Assembly (NCBI GenBank): GCA_002773335.1
Contig: PFBH01000016.1
Location: 12,503 to 44,607, forward strand
Length of the DNA: 32,105 nt
Direction of reading: 5' to 3'
From: Candidatus Kaiserbacteria bacterium CG10_big_fil_rev_8_21_14_0_10_45_20
GTDB lineage: Bacteria > Patescibacteriota > Minisyncoccia > Phycocordibacterales > Phycocordibacteraceae
The number at the start of each line of letters is the position of its first letter. Position 1 is the first letter of the stretch. A program made the position numbers and the translations under genes. Of the stretch, positions 6,979 to 14,761 are shown piece by piece. The notes beneath the pieces were generated by a model that worked only from the letters and a program-made list of their open reading frames with translations, was not told the DNA's origin and searched no databases.

Positions 6979-8174
6979 CATACTATTTTTACAAAACGGT
7001 GCTTCCCAACACGAAGTATTGCGCCCGCATCAATAGTTTGGTTAGCACCAGTTATTTTTTGATCAGACCCAGTGATTTTTATTGCTCCGGCCTCCAACAG
7101 TCGCCTCCCTTCAGTTTTAGACGCAACAACTCCGGATACAACGAGCGCATCTATAAGAGACTCGCCTTGACTGAGGGTACACTCGACCACGTTATCTGGC
7201 ACACCGCCTTTAGAGAACGTGTTTTCAAAATTATTTTTGGCGTTCTCTGCCTCCCTTTCTCCGTGGTACATACGCACCAATTCTGTAGCGAGAGAAAGTT
7301 TTGCGTCGCGCGGATGCGCAGAGAGTAAGACGGACACATCATCCATCGGAACACGTGTAAGCAATCTAAAGTATTTTTCAATTAACTCATCCTTTACAGA
7401 CATAACCTTTCCAAACATTTCACTTGGCTCGTCTTTAAACGCAATGATGTTCCTCCAGCTAGAGCTCATTTTTCTGCCGTCCAATCCTTCTATTGGAAAT
7501 TCGGTCATAACAACACCTTGTGGAGGTTGGTTGTAGTGCTCTTGTAGTGTTCGTCCTGCAAGTAAATTAAAACGTTGATCAACACCGCCAATCTCAACAT
7601 CAGCCTTCACCGCCACAGAGTCATACCCCTGCATAAGCGGGTACAGTGTTTCTCGAAGTGAGACGCGAGTCCCCGCATCAAGGCGACGTCTGATGTTGTC
7701 GCGTGCTATAAACTCTGCAACAGAAAACTGGTTTGCAAGCTCTCCCAGCTCTGAAAACGACAGTTTGTTGAGCCACTCTGAATTAAAACGCCTTTCAAAC
7801 GAGTCGCCGAGCAGTGTGGATGCTTGGGTAAAATACGTTTCTGCATTTTTCTTTACTTCTTCTTGAGAAAGCATTGGGCGTTCACTCTGTTTATCTGAGG
7901 TGTCGCCTATCACTCCTGTAGCATCACCTACAATCAAAATCGCTTGGTGTCCAAGGTCTTGGAAATCTTTCAGTTTGAGGAGTGGGACTGATCTACCAAG
8001 GTGAAGGTTGGGGCTGGTTGGGTCAATACCGAGCTTCACTCGAAGCTGTTTACCACTCATTAGTAACTCTTTGAGGGCTTTATTTCCTGGAATAACCTCG
8101 GCAACACCGCGTGACAACAGCTCGTCGACTCTTTTCTCGTCTGTGATTATTGGTGGTTTTTTCCCAAACAACAT
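6972..8174 (-). CDS. tyrS: Tyrosyl-tRNA synthetase
   Basis: Class I aminoacyl-tRNA synthetase that charges tRNA-Tyr; 400 residues. The HIGH-type motif appears as PNLHLGR, the tyrosine pocket region as GGVDQRFNLLAGR, and the KMSKS-type loop as GRKMSSSWRN. The C-terminus (about 335-400) is an S4 RNA-binding domain, seen as SKTEGRRLLEAGAIKI. The ATG at 8172-8174 gives MLFGKKPPIITDEKRVDELL. The gene is divergent from the penicillin-binding protein and converges on the acidic-protein gene; the stop lies inside the shared terminator. Confidence 0.97.
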   Translation of the reverse strand: MLFGKKPPIITDEKRVDELLSRGVAEVIPGNKALKELLMSGKQLRVKLGIDPTSPNLHLGRSVPLLKLKDFQDLGHQAILIVGDATGVIGDTSDKQSERPMLSQEEVKKNAETYFTQASTLLGDSFERRFNSEWLNKLSFSELGELANQFSVAEFIARDNIRRRLDAGTRVSLRETLYPLMQGYDSVAVKADVEIGGVDQRFNLLAGRTLQEHYNQPPQGVVMTEFPIEGLDGRKMSSSWRNIIAFKDEPSEMFGKVMSVKDELIEKYFRLLTRVPMDDVSVLLSAHPRDAKLSLATELVRMYHGEREAENAKNNFENTFSKGGVPDNVVECTLSQGESLIDALVVSGVVASKTEGRRLLEAGAIKITGSDQKITGANQTIDAGAILRVGKHRFVKIVCN

Positions 8175-8215
8175 ACATCAACTTTATCACATTTGTGCCA
8201 CACACCTCCCTTGTC

Positions 8216-8224
8216 TGCTATGAT
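8216..8224 (+). promoter_or_regulatory. Extended -10 promoter of the penicillin-binding protein gene
   Basis: TGC followed by TATGAT (8219-8224) forms an extended -10 element 8 bases before the ATG at 8233, again giving almost no leader. The -35 match (TTGTGC, 8193-8198) is too far at 20 bases. Confidence 0.5.
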
Positions 8225-8232
8225 TGAACAAT

Positions 8233-10335
8233 ATGGCAAAGAGCCACATAATACGCGACATTCTGCTTGTGTTTTTTATTATTGGCCTCGTGGCGGGGGG
8301 TTCAATTTTTATTTGGGCGGCAACGTTCAAAATACCTGATATCCAGTCTCTCCACGACAGAAAAATCTCTCAGTCCGCAAAAATATACGATCGTACCGGA
8401 GAGGTGCTCTTGTACGACCTCCATAAAGACGTAGATCGCACCATCGTCCCGATTGACGAGATTTCCTTACATATTCGTAATGCAGCAGTTGCAATCGAAG
8501 ACTCTACCTTTTATGAACATATCGGTGTACGCCCAATTGCGACACTGCGAGCTGTGTTTTTGCAACCTCTGCGTGGGAGAGGTGTTCAGGGTGGGTCAAC
8601 TATCACACAGCAGGTGGTAAAAAACTCGGTACTTACCAGCGAGCGCACCATCTCTCGAAAACTTATCGAGTGGGTTATTGCCCTTCGGTTGGAGCAAGAG
8701 CTCAACAAAGAAGAAATTCTAGAGCTGTACTTAAATGAATCACCGTACGGTGGAACAATCTACGGAGTTGAAGAGGCATCACAATCCTTTTTTGGCAAAA
8801 GCGCCGAAGACGTTTCTTTGGCAGAAGCCGCGTACTTAGCGGCGCTCCCACAAGCGCCAACATACTACTCGCCGTATGGAAACAACCGCAGTGCGCTCGA
8901 GACTCGCAAAAATTTAGTGCTTTCTCGTATGTACGAATTAGACTTTATAACTAATGAGCAGTACCAACAGGCACGTGAAGAAGTTGTTGAGTTTAAAAAT
9001 CAAGTTGTGTCCGGTATACGAGCTCCACATTTTGTGTTTTTTGTTCGAGAGCAACTTGAACGCGAGTATGGCTTGCGCGCACTTGAAGAGTCCGGTTGGA
9101 GAATCATCACCACAATAGATGTCGACCTTCAAGAAATAGGAGAGCGGGTAGTAAAAGAGTACGCCACGACAAACACCACTGACTTTAACGCCGAGAACGC
9201 CGCGCTGGTGGCCATAGATCCAAAATCAGGGGACATTCTCACCATGGTTGGGTCTCGCGACTACTTTGATACCGAGATCGACGGAAACTTTAATATCGCC
9301 CTCGCAAAGAGGCAGCCGGGTTCAGCTTTTAAGCCGTTTGTGTACGCGCAAGCAATTCGCGAAGGGTACACGCCAGAGACCGTTGTGTTTGACGTACAGA
9401 CGCAGTTTTCAACCACCTGCGCAGTTGATAACTTTTCAAACGAAAACCCCTGCTACTCTCCGGGGAATTATGACCTTACCTTTCGGGGGCCGATGACATT
9501 TCGTGATGCTCTCGCCCAATCCGTCAACGTCCCTGCAGTGAAGATTTTGTATTTAGTTGGAATACAAGATGCTATCCGATTGGCTCGTTCGATGGGAATT
9601 ACCGCACTCGAGGGGGTCGAAAGATACGGCTTAACACTGGTGTTGGGCGGTGGAGAGGTTTCTCTTCTGGATCTGGTGTCATCGTACGGCGTATTTGCCG
9701 CAGAAGGCGTTCGGTACGACTACAGGTCTGTGCTCCGCATAGAAGAAAGCGACGGCAGTGTTGTTCGTGAGTACTCGACGACACAAAATAGAGTGCTCGA
9801 TGCAAATGTTGCAAATACCATTTCAGATATGCTGTCAGATAATGAGGCTCGTGCGCCGGCATTCGGAACTAACTCCCCTCTCTATTTTGCAAACAACCAC
9901 GTCGCATCCAAAACAGGTACCACTAACGACTCACGAGACGCTTGGATAGTTGGCTACTCACCAAACATCGCTGTAGGTGCTTGGGCGGGCAACAACGACA
10001 ATAGTCCGATGGTTAAATCCGTTGCTGGGTTTATTATCGCCCCTCTGTGGCGCTCGTTTATGGAGGAAGCACTCGAAAAATTTCCAAAAACACCGTTCCC
10101 TGAGCCGAGGTCAACAGTAACCGAGGCAGACAAACCTGTTTTGCGTGGAGTGTGGACAGGCTCAGGTAACACTATTGATATACATTCAATCTTATACTGG
10201 GTAGATAAAGACAACCCCCGTGGCCCCCGCCCAGAAGACCCCAGTCAAGACGCACAGTACGCATCTTGGGAGTACTCTGTAAGACTATGGGCAAGCAAAA
10301 ACGGTTTTTTACCGACAGAAGAACCCCAACTGTAG
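8233..10335 (+). CDS. Class A penicillin-binding protein (PBP1A-type glycosyltransferase/transpeptidase)
   Basis: Bifunctional peptidoglycan synthase of 700 residues from this ATG. A single N-terminal membrane anchor (about 10-32) is followed by the GT51 domain with EDSTFYEHIG, GGSTITQQVVKN and a third motif, ELYLNESPYGG. The transpeptidase domain has the active-site SxxK as GSAFKPF, the SxN motif as SVNVPAV and the KTG motif as SKTGTTNDSRDAW. All catalytic motifs are present, so both activities are expected outside the membrane. An in-frame TTG at 8224 would add three residues but overlaps the promoter, so the ATG is chosen. It is monocistronic and ends 1 base before the stop of the convergent small gene. 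Confidence 0.96.
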   Translation: MAKSHIIRDILLVFFIIGLVAGGSIFIWAATFKIPDIQSLHDRKISQSAKIYDRTGEVLLYDLHKDVDRTIVPIDEISLHIRNAAVAIEDSTFYEHIGVRPIATLRAVFLQPLRGRGVQGGSTITQQVVKNSVLTSERTISRKLIEWVIALRLEQELNKEEILELYLNESPYGGTIYGVEEASQSFFGKSAEDVSLAEAAYLAALPQAPTYYSPYGNNRSALETRKNLVLSRMYELDFITNEQYQQAREEVVEFKNQVVSGIRAPHFVFFVREQLEREYGLRALEESGWRIITTIDVDLQEIGERVVKEYATTNTTDFNAENAALVAIDPKSGDILTMVGSRDYFDTEIDGNFNIALAKRQPGSAFKPFVYAQAIREGYTPETVVFDVQTQFSTTCAVDNFSNENPCYSPGNYDLTFRGPMTFRDALAQSVNVPAVKILYLVGIQDAIRLARSMGITALEGVERYGLTLVLGGGEVSLLDLVSSYGVFAAEGVRYDYRSVLRIEESDGSVVREYSTTQNRVLDANVANTISDMLSDNEARAPAFGTNSPLYFANNHVASKTGTTNDSRDAWIVGYSPNIAVGAWAGNNDNSPMVKSVAGFIIAPLWRSFMEEALEKFPKTPFPEPRSTVTEADKPVLRGVWTGSGNTIDIHSILYWVDKDNPRGPRPEDPSQDAQYASWEYSVRLWASKNGFLPTEEPQL

Positions 10336-10336
10336 A

Positions 10337-10600
10337 CTACCGAACGTCCCGAATAGTGTCTTTCAGTTTCGGAAGTTTTGTATATAAAGCCGACAGTATC
10401 CTACCTCTATTAAGCGCCAAGGTATTTTTTATTACAGATGTTGTTTTTACGTGCGCCACATTTTGTTTTATATACACATCTTTCTTTGCAATAGAAACAC
10501 CGAGTTCGTCTGCAACAACATCAACCACTGCCTTTTTAACAGCATCATCAGGTGGAGTTAAATTTTGAAAACGAGTGAGAAAATCTCCTATTCTTTTCAT
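10337..10600 (-). CDS. Small DUF721/DciA-like protein (tentative)
   Basis: An 87-residue protein, third in the dnaA-dnaN direction. Its second half, VYIKQNVAHVKTTSVIKNTLALNRGRILSAL ending in LKDTIRDVR, follows the pattern of the DUF721/DciA fold: a strand, an exposed helix that gathers a DNA/helicase surface, and a final I-R-D-V/I-R strand. DciA loads the replicative helicase in bacteria that lack DnaC, so its place beside dnaA and dnaN would fit. The similarity is judged by eye and is weak; a short unrelated protein remains possible. No Shine-Dalgarno is visible, and the gene starts 66 bases after dnaN. Confidence 0.5.
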   Translation of the reverse strand: MKRIGDFLTRFQNLTPPDDAVKKAVVDVVADELGVSIAKKDVYIKQNVAHVKTTSVIKNTLALNRGRILSALYTKLPKLKDTIRDVR

Positions 10601-10666
10601 AATTTCATCGTGCTTATTTTCCTTTCTTTGTCTCTCTTTTAAGTCTGGTCGCTCAACACTCCATCA

Positions 10667-11767
10667 CTACTTATTCATAGGCATCACTAGACACATAAAA
10701 CCGCTATTGGGAGACTCTTCAATAACCACAGGTTTTCCTTCTCCTGCAATCTTAAACACAACACTATCTGAAGACAAAACAGAGAGCGCGTCAGTGATAT
10801 ACCGTATATTAAAATTCATACTGACATCCTCCCCCTCCATCACTGCGTCTACTGCCTCTTGAGTCTCCCCCACTTGTGTGTTTGTTGCCCCCAACAAGAG
10901 TTGCTTTTTTGACGGTGTGTTTTGTATTTCTACACGACCAAACGAGTCACTAAAAACGGAAACTTTTCTGAACGCTCGCACAGCGTCTTCTGTAAGCATT
11001 GTTGTTGTCGCCACGAACGCCGTTGGAATAATTGCCTTATACTCAGGAAACGCTCCATCGATAGTTCTTGATGTTATTTGTGCACCACCCGAAATAAACG
11101 TACACTGGTTTTCACCAACGCGAATCTCTGTTGTGTCTCCTTCAGAAATAACTCGCAGTATGTCCTGAACGTTTCTTGCGGGTATAAGCACAGGATCAAT
11201 TGCTTGTTTTGTTTTAACAGGAACCCATGCCTCAGCGAGACGAAAAGAGTCAGTTGCAGCAGTGATTAGCACACCCTCTTGAAGAGTAAGGTATATACTC
11301 GACAACTCTGGTCGCATCCCCGAAGAAGATGCTGCGAAAGAAACAGTTTTTAAAGCTTTTGTTACCTCTTTTGTTGGTACAGAAACAGCAACACCCTGCC
11401 CTTCTTTTACATACGAAAGTGTTGGGAATTCTGAAACATCGAGAGTTTTTAACTTTGCATCACCATGATCTCCACCAACAACCAACACATTATCTTTTTC
11501 AAATAGCGTTATTTTTGTATCAGTTGACGTTGCTATTGTTTGGGAAAAAATTTGCGCAGGAACAGCAACCGAACCCTCTTCTAGTATTTTTGCTTTTACA
11601 GGAATTTCAACCGACACGTCGAGATTTGTTGCGCGAACAATTACATGCTCGTTTTGAGCACTAACAACAACACAACCAAGAACAGGTAACGAGAGGTTCT
11701 TATTACTAACCTTAGACGCAGAGCTTATTGCTCTATCAATATCTTCTTTTAATATTTCTAGTTTCAT
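10667..11767 (-). CDS. dnaN: DNA polymerase III beta subunit (sliding clamp)
   Basis: Ring-shaped clamp that tethers DNA polymerases to DNA; 366 residues, the normal length. The N-terminus MKLEILKEDIDRAISSASKVSNKNLSLPVL and the C-terminal end GFMCLVMPMNK are typical of the family (usual ending VMPMR/K). The three clamp domains are visible as repeated segments of about 120 residues, with ATDSFRLAEAWV in the second and IRYITDALSVL in the third. It lies downstream of dnaA, separated by the probable origin, and a TATAAT lies upstream at about 11790 on the minus strand. Confidence 0.97.
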   Translation of the reverse strand: MKLEILKEDIDRAISSASKVSNKNLSLPVLGCVVVSAQNEHVIVRATNLDVSVEIPVKAKILEEGSVAVPAQIFSQTIATSTDTKITLFEKDNVLVVGGDHGDAKLKTLDVSEFPTLSYVKEGQGVAVSVPTKEVTKALKTVSFAASSSGMRPELSSIYLTLQEGVLITAATDSFRLAEAWVPVKTKQAIDPVLIPARNVQDILRVISEGDTTEIRVGENQCTFISGGAQITSRTIDGAFPEYKAIIPTAFVATTTMLTEDAVRAFRKVSVFSDSFGRVEIQNTPSKKQLLLGATNTQVGETQEAVDAVMEGEDVSMNFNIRYITDALSVLSSDSVVFKIAGEGKPVVIEESPNSGFMCLVMPMNK

Positions 11768-11977
11768 ATATAAACTTCTTTATTATTATACTGTGTGAAT
11801 ATGTGTAGAAGTGTATTTAACTCTTTGTTTAATTGGCGCCACACTAAGAGGTTAAGTGTCTTTCTTTGTGGGTAACGGTATACAGAACTGTTTATAACTA
11901 TAAAGCGATGTGTACCGAACAGTATCCCCATTTTTACCCACAAGATGTTTTGAATGTTTTTCATACGTTTTCAACAG
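11768..11977. other. Probable replication origin (oriC) between dnaA and dnaN
   Basis: A 210-base gap without a credible gene. TGTGGGTAA (11867-11875) and TTACCCACA (11934-11942) are inverted, each one base from the DnaA box. Between them are AT-rich TTTATAACTATAAA and a partial inverted pair, CGGTATACAG / GTACCG. AT-rich TTATTATTATA near the dnaN end could be an unwinding element. The dnaA-dnaN location is a classic origin position. The number of boxes is small, and a perfect box also lies on the other side of dnaA. Confidence 0.6.
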
Positions 11978-13324
11978 CTATTTCAACATAGTTCTAATGT
12001 CTGCTATCTGCGTTTTAAGGTCTTCATTTTCAACGAGGTCTTTTTTAACCTTTTCACAAGCGTGAATGACTGTAGTGTGGTCCCTTCCTCCAAACACAGA
12101 CCCTATTGCGGGGTATGAGAGGTTAAAGTCCTCTCTAAGGACGTACATAATAATTTGTCTCGGACGAACAATCTCTCTCCTCCGTGTTTTTGCATACATT
12201 GAAGCCTCGTCAACGCCATAAAACTCAGCAACCCTTGCAATAATGTTTTTTGTTGAAACTGAACGTTTTGGTTTTGTTGTTGATTTTATGACATCACGAA
12301 TCATTTCATCAGTGACACTCCCCCGCAACTGCATTTGACATAAAATAGTGTTCAACACCCCCTCAATTTCTCGAATGTTACCTGGCGCAGCTAAAGAGAG
12401 TGTCTCCACGATCTCGTCAGACAAGGTGAGGCCTATAGAAGCCCCTTTTGCTTTAATAATTGCCATTCTAGACTCGTGATCTGGTTCATTGATTGCAACA
12501 GTCATTCCGGCAACAAAACGCGACTGGAGGCGGTCTGTGATGTCTGGGATGAAGTTAGGGTGCCTATCTGAAGAACAGATCAGCTGTTTGTTGTTGTCGT
12601 GAAGGGTGTTAAAAAGGTGGAAAAATTCTTCTTGAAGGGTGTTCTTTTTAGAGAAAAACTGGATGTCGTCAATAATGAGCACGTCGTGTGATCTGTACTT
12701 TTCTTTAAACATTGGAACGGTGCGTGCGTTTATTGCGTTCATAAAATCAAAACCAAAGCGCTCAGCGGTAAGGTAAAAGACTTTTTTACCGGCAAACGCT
12801 TTTTTAATGTGATTACCTACTGACTGAATGAGGTGAGTTTTGCCTCGTCCGGTTTCTCCGTATAAAAAAAGTGGGTTGTATGCAATCCCAGGACTCTTTG
12901 AAACCGCTTGCGCTGCAGAAAAAGCGAGCTCGTTGAATGGACCAACAACAAAAGAGTCAAAGGTGTAGCGCGGGTTTAAATTGTCTGAGCGGTTTACGTA
13001 GTAATCAGCCAAAGGAAGCTCAGAGTTTGTATTTTCTTGTGGAGCTATTTTTTCTGAGCCCCGTTTTGGCTCTTGTTTTGAAACAGTGTACTCAATACTG
13101 CGGACGGTATCCACAGAATCCCGTATTGTTTTTAAAATTAACTTGCCAAAACGTTCCGACAGCCACTCTTTCGTGAGTTGGTTAGGGACCCCAACATACA
13201 CAACCCCTCCCTCAACCCTGACAATGTGTGTTTCTCCAAACCACATTTTAAAACTAGCGGGAGAGATAGAGAGCTCTATGTTTGTGAGTGTGTTTTCCCA
13301 AAGTTGTTTTGTGTCTAGTTCCAT
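11978..13324 (-). CDS. dnaA: Chromosomal replication initiator protein DnaA
   Basis: AAA+ initiator that binds DnaA boxes and opens the origin; 448 residues from the ATG at 13322-13324. Domain I (MELDTKQLWENTLTNIELSISPASFKMWF) binds DnaB and partners. A short linker (about 83-110) leads to the AAA+ domain with YTFDSFVVGPFNELA, Walker A GETGRGKT (156-163) and Walker B VLIIDDIQF. Domain IV carries the DNA-binding signature FGGRDHTTVIHACEKV. The frame remains open upstream to 13441, but that stretch overlaps the promoter and lacks family similarity, so the internal ATG is chosen. Confidence 0.97.
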   Translation of the reverse strand: MELDTKQLWENTLTNIELSISPASFKMWFGETHIVRVEGGVVYVGVPNQLTKEWLSERFGKLILKTIRDSVDTVRSIEYTVSKQEPKRGSEKIAPQENTNSELPLADYYVNRSDNLNPRYTFDSFVVGPFNELAFSAAQAVSKSPGIAYNPLFLYGETGRGKTHLIQSVGNHIKKAFAGKKVFYLTAERFGFDFMNAINARTVPMFKEKYRSHDVLIIDDIQFFSKKNTLQEEFFHLFNTLHDNNKQLICSSDRHPNFIPDITDRLQSRFVAGMTVAINEPDHESRMAIIKAKGASIGLTLSDEIVETLSLAAPGNIREIEGVLNTILCQMQLRGSVTDEMIRDVIKSTTKPKRSVSTKNIIARVAEFYGVDEASMYAKTRRREIVRPRQIIMYVLREDFNLSYPAIGSVFGGRDHTTVIHACEKVKKDLVENEDLKTQIADIRTMLK

Positions 13325-13349
13325 ATAGATAGTCTGCCTCTGATTTGCT

Positions 13350-13355
13350 ATTATA
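13350..13355 (-). promoter_or_regulatory. dnaA -10 box
   Basis: Perfect TATAAT on the minus strand, 25 bases upstream of the dnaA ATG; the spaced -35 is weak. AGAGG lies between it and the ATG, so dnaA has a short leader, unlike several neighbours. Confidence 0.55.
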
Positions 13356-13421
13356 CCCCTAGCAGTCAAAACACAGAACTTGCTGAAGAAAGAAAGATAT
13401 GTTAGTAAACTGTGAGTAGCC

Positions 13422-13430
13422 TGTGGATAA
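13422..13430 (-). promoter_or_regulatory. Perfect DnaA box between dnaA and rpmH
   Basis: TGTGGATAA on the plus strand, i.e. TTATCCACA on the minus strand, in the 121-base dnaA-rpmH gap. A degenerate copy lies just before it at 13411-13419. It could serve DnaA autoregulation or form part of a bipartite origin with the boxes downstream of dnaA. Confidence 0.65.
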
Positions 13431-13445
13431 TACTTAATCAATACT

Positions 13446-13586
13446 ATGTCAACAAAAAGAACATATCAACCAAAAGTGAGAAAACGAAAGACAACGCACG
13501 GCTTTTTGGTTCGATCAAAAACAACATCAGGAAAGAAAATCCTTTTAAATAGACGTCGAAAAGGTCGAGCAAAGCTGACAGTATAG
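13446..13586 (+). CDS. rpmH: Ribosomal protein bL34
   Basis: A 46-residue basic protein of the large ribosomal subunit that begins [20 protein letters not shown] and contains the family core [16 protein letters not shown]. Length and composition match bL34. It is divergent from dnaA and heads the common bacterial rpmH-rnpA-yidC arrangement. The stop is followed within 15 bases by the rnpA ATG. Confidence 0.97.
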   Translation: MSTKRTYQPKVRKRKTTHGFLVRSKTTSGKKILLNRRRKGRAKLTV

Positions 13587-13600
13587 TGCGCTTGGATCTA

Positions 13601-13915
13601 ATGTTGCCAAAACAAAAGAGGATTAGAAAAGAAGACTTCCCTCAGAAGAAGCCCCTTGCTCGGGGCGCTTTTTCGTGGGGAACGGTTTCGCTATTTTCCG
13701 GAGAGAGTTTTGCTGTTGCAGTGATTGTGTCGAAAAAGGTCTTTAAGACGGCAGTGATGCGTAACAAGGCACGTCGTCGAGTGTATATGGCGGTAAAAAA
13801 GGTGGGTGCGGAGCCAGATGCGCGTCTACTGGTGTACCCTAACAGGGGATTTTTTGATACCTCGTTTCGTTCGATGCAAGAAGATATACGTACTTTTTTA
13901 TCAAAAAATACCTAG
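13601..13915 (+). CDS. rnpA: Ribonuclease P protein component
   Basis: Protein subunit of RNase P, which matures the 5' ends of tRNAs; 104 residues from the ATG at 13601. The start MLPKQKRIRKEDF fits the usual RnpA beginning. FAVAVIVSKKVFKTAVMRNKARRRVYMAV holds the conserved RNR-type basic helix (here MRNKARRR) that contacts RNase P RNA. An upstream in-frame GTG at 13586 overlaps the rpmH stop and would add five unconserved residues. yidC follows after a 42-base gap with its own promoter. Confidence 0.93.
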   Translation: MLPKQKRIRKEDFPQKKPLARGAFSWGTVSLFSGESFAVAVIVSKKVFKTAVMRNKARRRVYMAVKKVGAEPDARLLVYPNRGFFDTSFRSMQEDIRTFLSKNT

Positions 13916-13922
13916 GGTATCC

Positions 13923-13951
13923 TTGGCACAGTAGTAAATACGGGCTACAAT
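13923..13951 (+). promoter_or_regulatory. yidC promoter, leaderless arrangement
   Basis: TTGGCA (13923-13928), a 17-base spacer and TACAAT (13946-13951), then 6 bases to the ATG at 13958. Both boxes match well and +1 coincides with the start codon. Confidence 0.7.
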
Positions 13952-13957
13952 AACGCG

Positions 13958-14701
13958 ATGATTTCAAATCTTTTTTCTACATTTATTTATCAGCCAATAT
14001 ACAACGCCCTCGTTTTTTTGGTTGGCGTGGTGCCTGGAGGAGATGTTGGTATAGCAATTATTATACTTACCATTCTTATCAAGCTCATTCTCTTCCCTCT
14101 TTCTAAAAAGGCAATACAGACACAGATTGTAATGCGCGAGATAGACCCCGAATTAAAGCAGCTCCGTGAAGATTTTAAAGATAACAAAGAAGAGTTGGCG
14201 CGGAAAACAATGGCTCTTTTTAAAGATAAAAAAATAAACCCATTTGCGAGTATTTTTCTTATTTTAATCCAGCTCCCTATTATTTTTGGTCTGTACTTCG
14301 TTTTCTTTAACGAAGGAAAGGATGGGGGGTTTGATGGGTCTCTTTTGTACAACTTTATCTCTATTCCTGAAGTTTTTTCGTTCTCATTCATGGGCATTAT
14401 TGAATTGACCGGTAAAAGTATTGTCTTGGCGCTCATCGTGGCGATAACGCAGTACTATATTGCGCGACTTATGTCGCCAAAGGCACCTGAAACCAAAGGC
14501 ACTTCTTTGAAAGATGACTTTCAGCGTTCTATGCACCTTCAGATGCGCTACGTCTTTCCCGTTATTATTGGTCTGGTTGCGTACTTTATATCAGCGGCGG
14601 TTGCGCTTTACCTTGCGGTGTCTAACCTTTTTGCTCTCGGGCAAGAGATTATGGTTAAACGGATGCGAGACAGGTCAATAGAAAAACCAGAAGCTCTTTA
14701 A
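13958..14701 (+). CDS. yidC: Membrane protein insertase YidC/Oxa1 family
   Basis: Inner-membrane insertase that assists Sec or acts alone; 247 residues, like the short Gram-positive/Oxa1 form without the large periplasmic domain. The family start YQPIYNALVFLVGVVPGGDVGIAIIILTILIKLILFPLSKKA contains the first helix and the conserved hydrophilic-groove arginine-type region. IQLPIIFGLYFVFF, the helices near 140-165 and LVAYFISAAVALYLAVSNLF complete the five-helix core. It is the last gene of the rpmH-rnpA-yidC set and ends at a strong bidirectional terminator. Confidence 0.95.
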   Translation: MISNLFSTFIYQPIYNALVFLVGVVPGGDVGIAIIILTILIKLILFPLSKKAIQTQIVMREIDPELKQLREDFKDNKEELARKTMALFKDKKINPFASIFLILIQLPIIFGLYFVFFNEGKDGGFDGSLLYNFISIPEVFSFSFMGIIELTGKSIVLALIVAITQYYIARLMSPKAPETKGTSLKDDFQRSMHLQMRYVFPVIIGLVAYFISAAVALYLAVSNLFALGQEIMVKRMRDRSIEKPEAL

Positions 14702-14712
14702 AAAAGTGATGT

Positions 14713-14752
14713 GTGTACTAAAAAAACCGCAGTTGCGGTTTTTTTAGTACAC
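14713..14752. terminator. Bidirectional palindromic terminator
   Basis: GTGTACTA and TAGTACAC arms enclose an A-run, an ACCGCA/TGCGGT core and a T-run. It lies between the convergent yidC and the last secretion-locus gene, and either strand gives a GC stem followed by U residues. Confidence 0.92.
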
Positions 14753-14761
14753 CGAGTGCAA

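Noticed and set aside
11764-11964. A 66-residue minus-strand ORF in the dnaA-dnaN gap
   Set aside because: Its composition looks random, it has no family pattern and overlaps the DnaA boxes and the dnaN start; best read as origin sequence.
13325-13441. N-terminal extension of DnaA
   Set aside because: The 39 extra residues overlap the TATAAT and DnaA box and do not resemble DnaA domain I, which begins at MELDT.
13586-13600. GTG start for rnpA
   Set aside because: It overlaps the rpmH stop; MLPKQKR from the ATG at 13601 fits the usual RnpA start.
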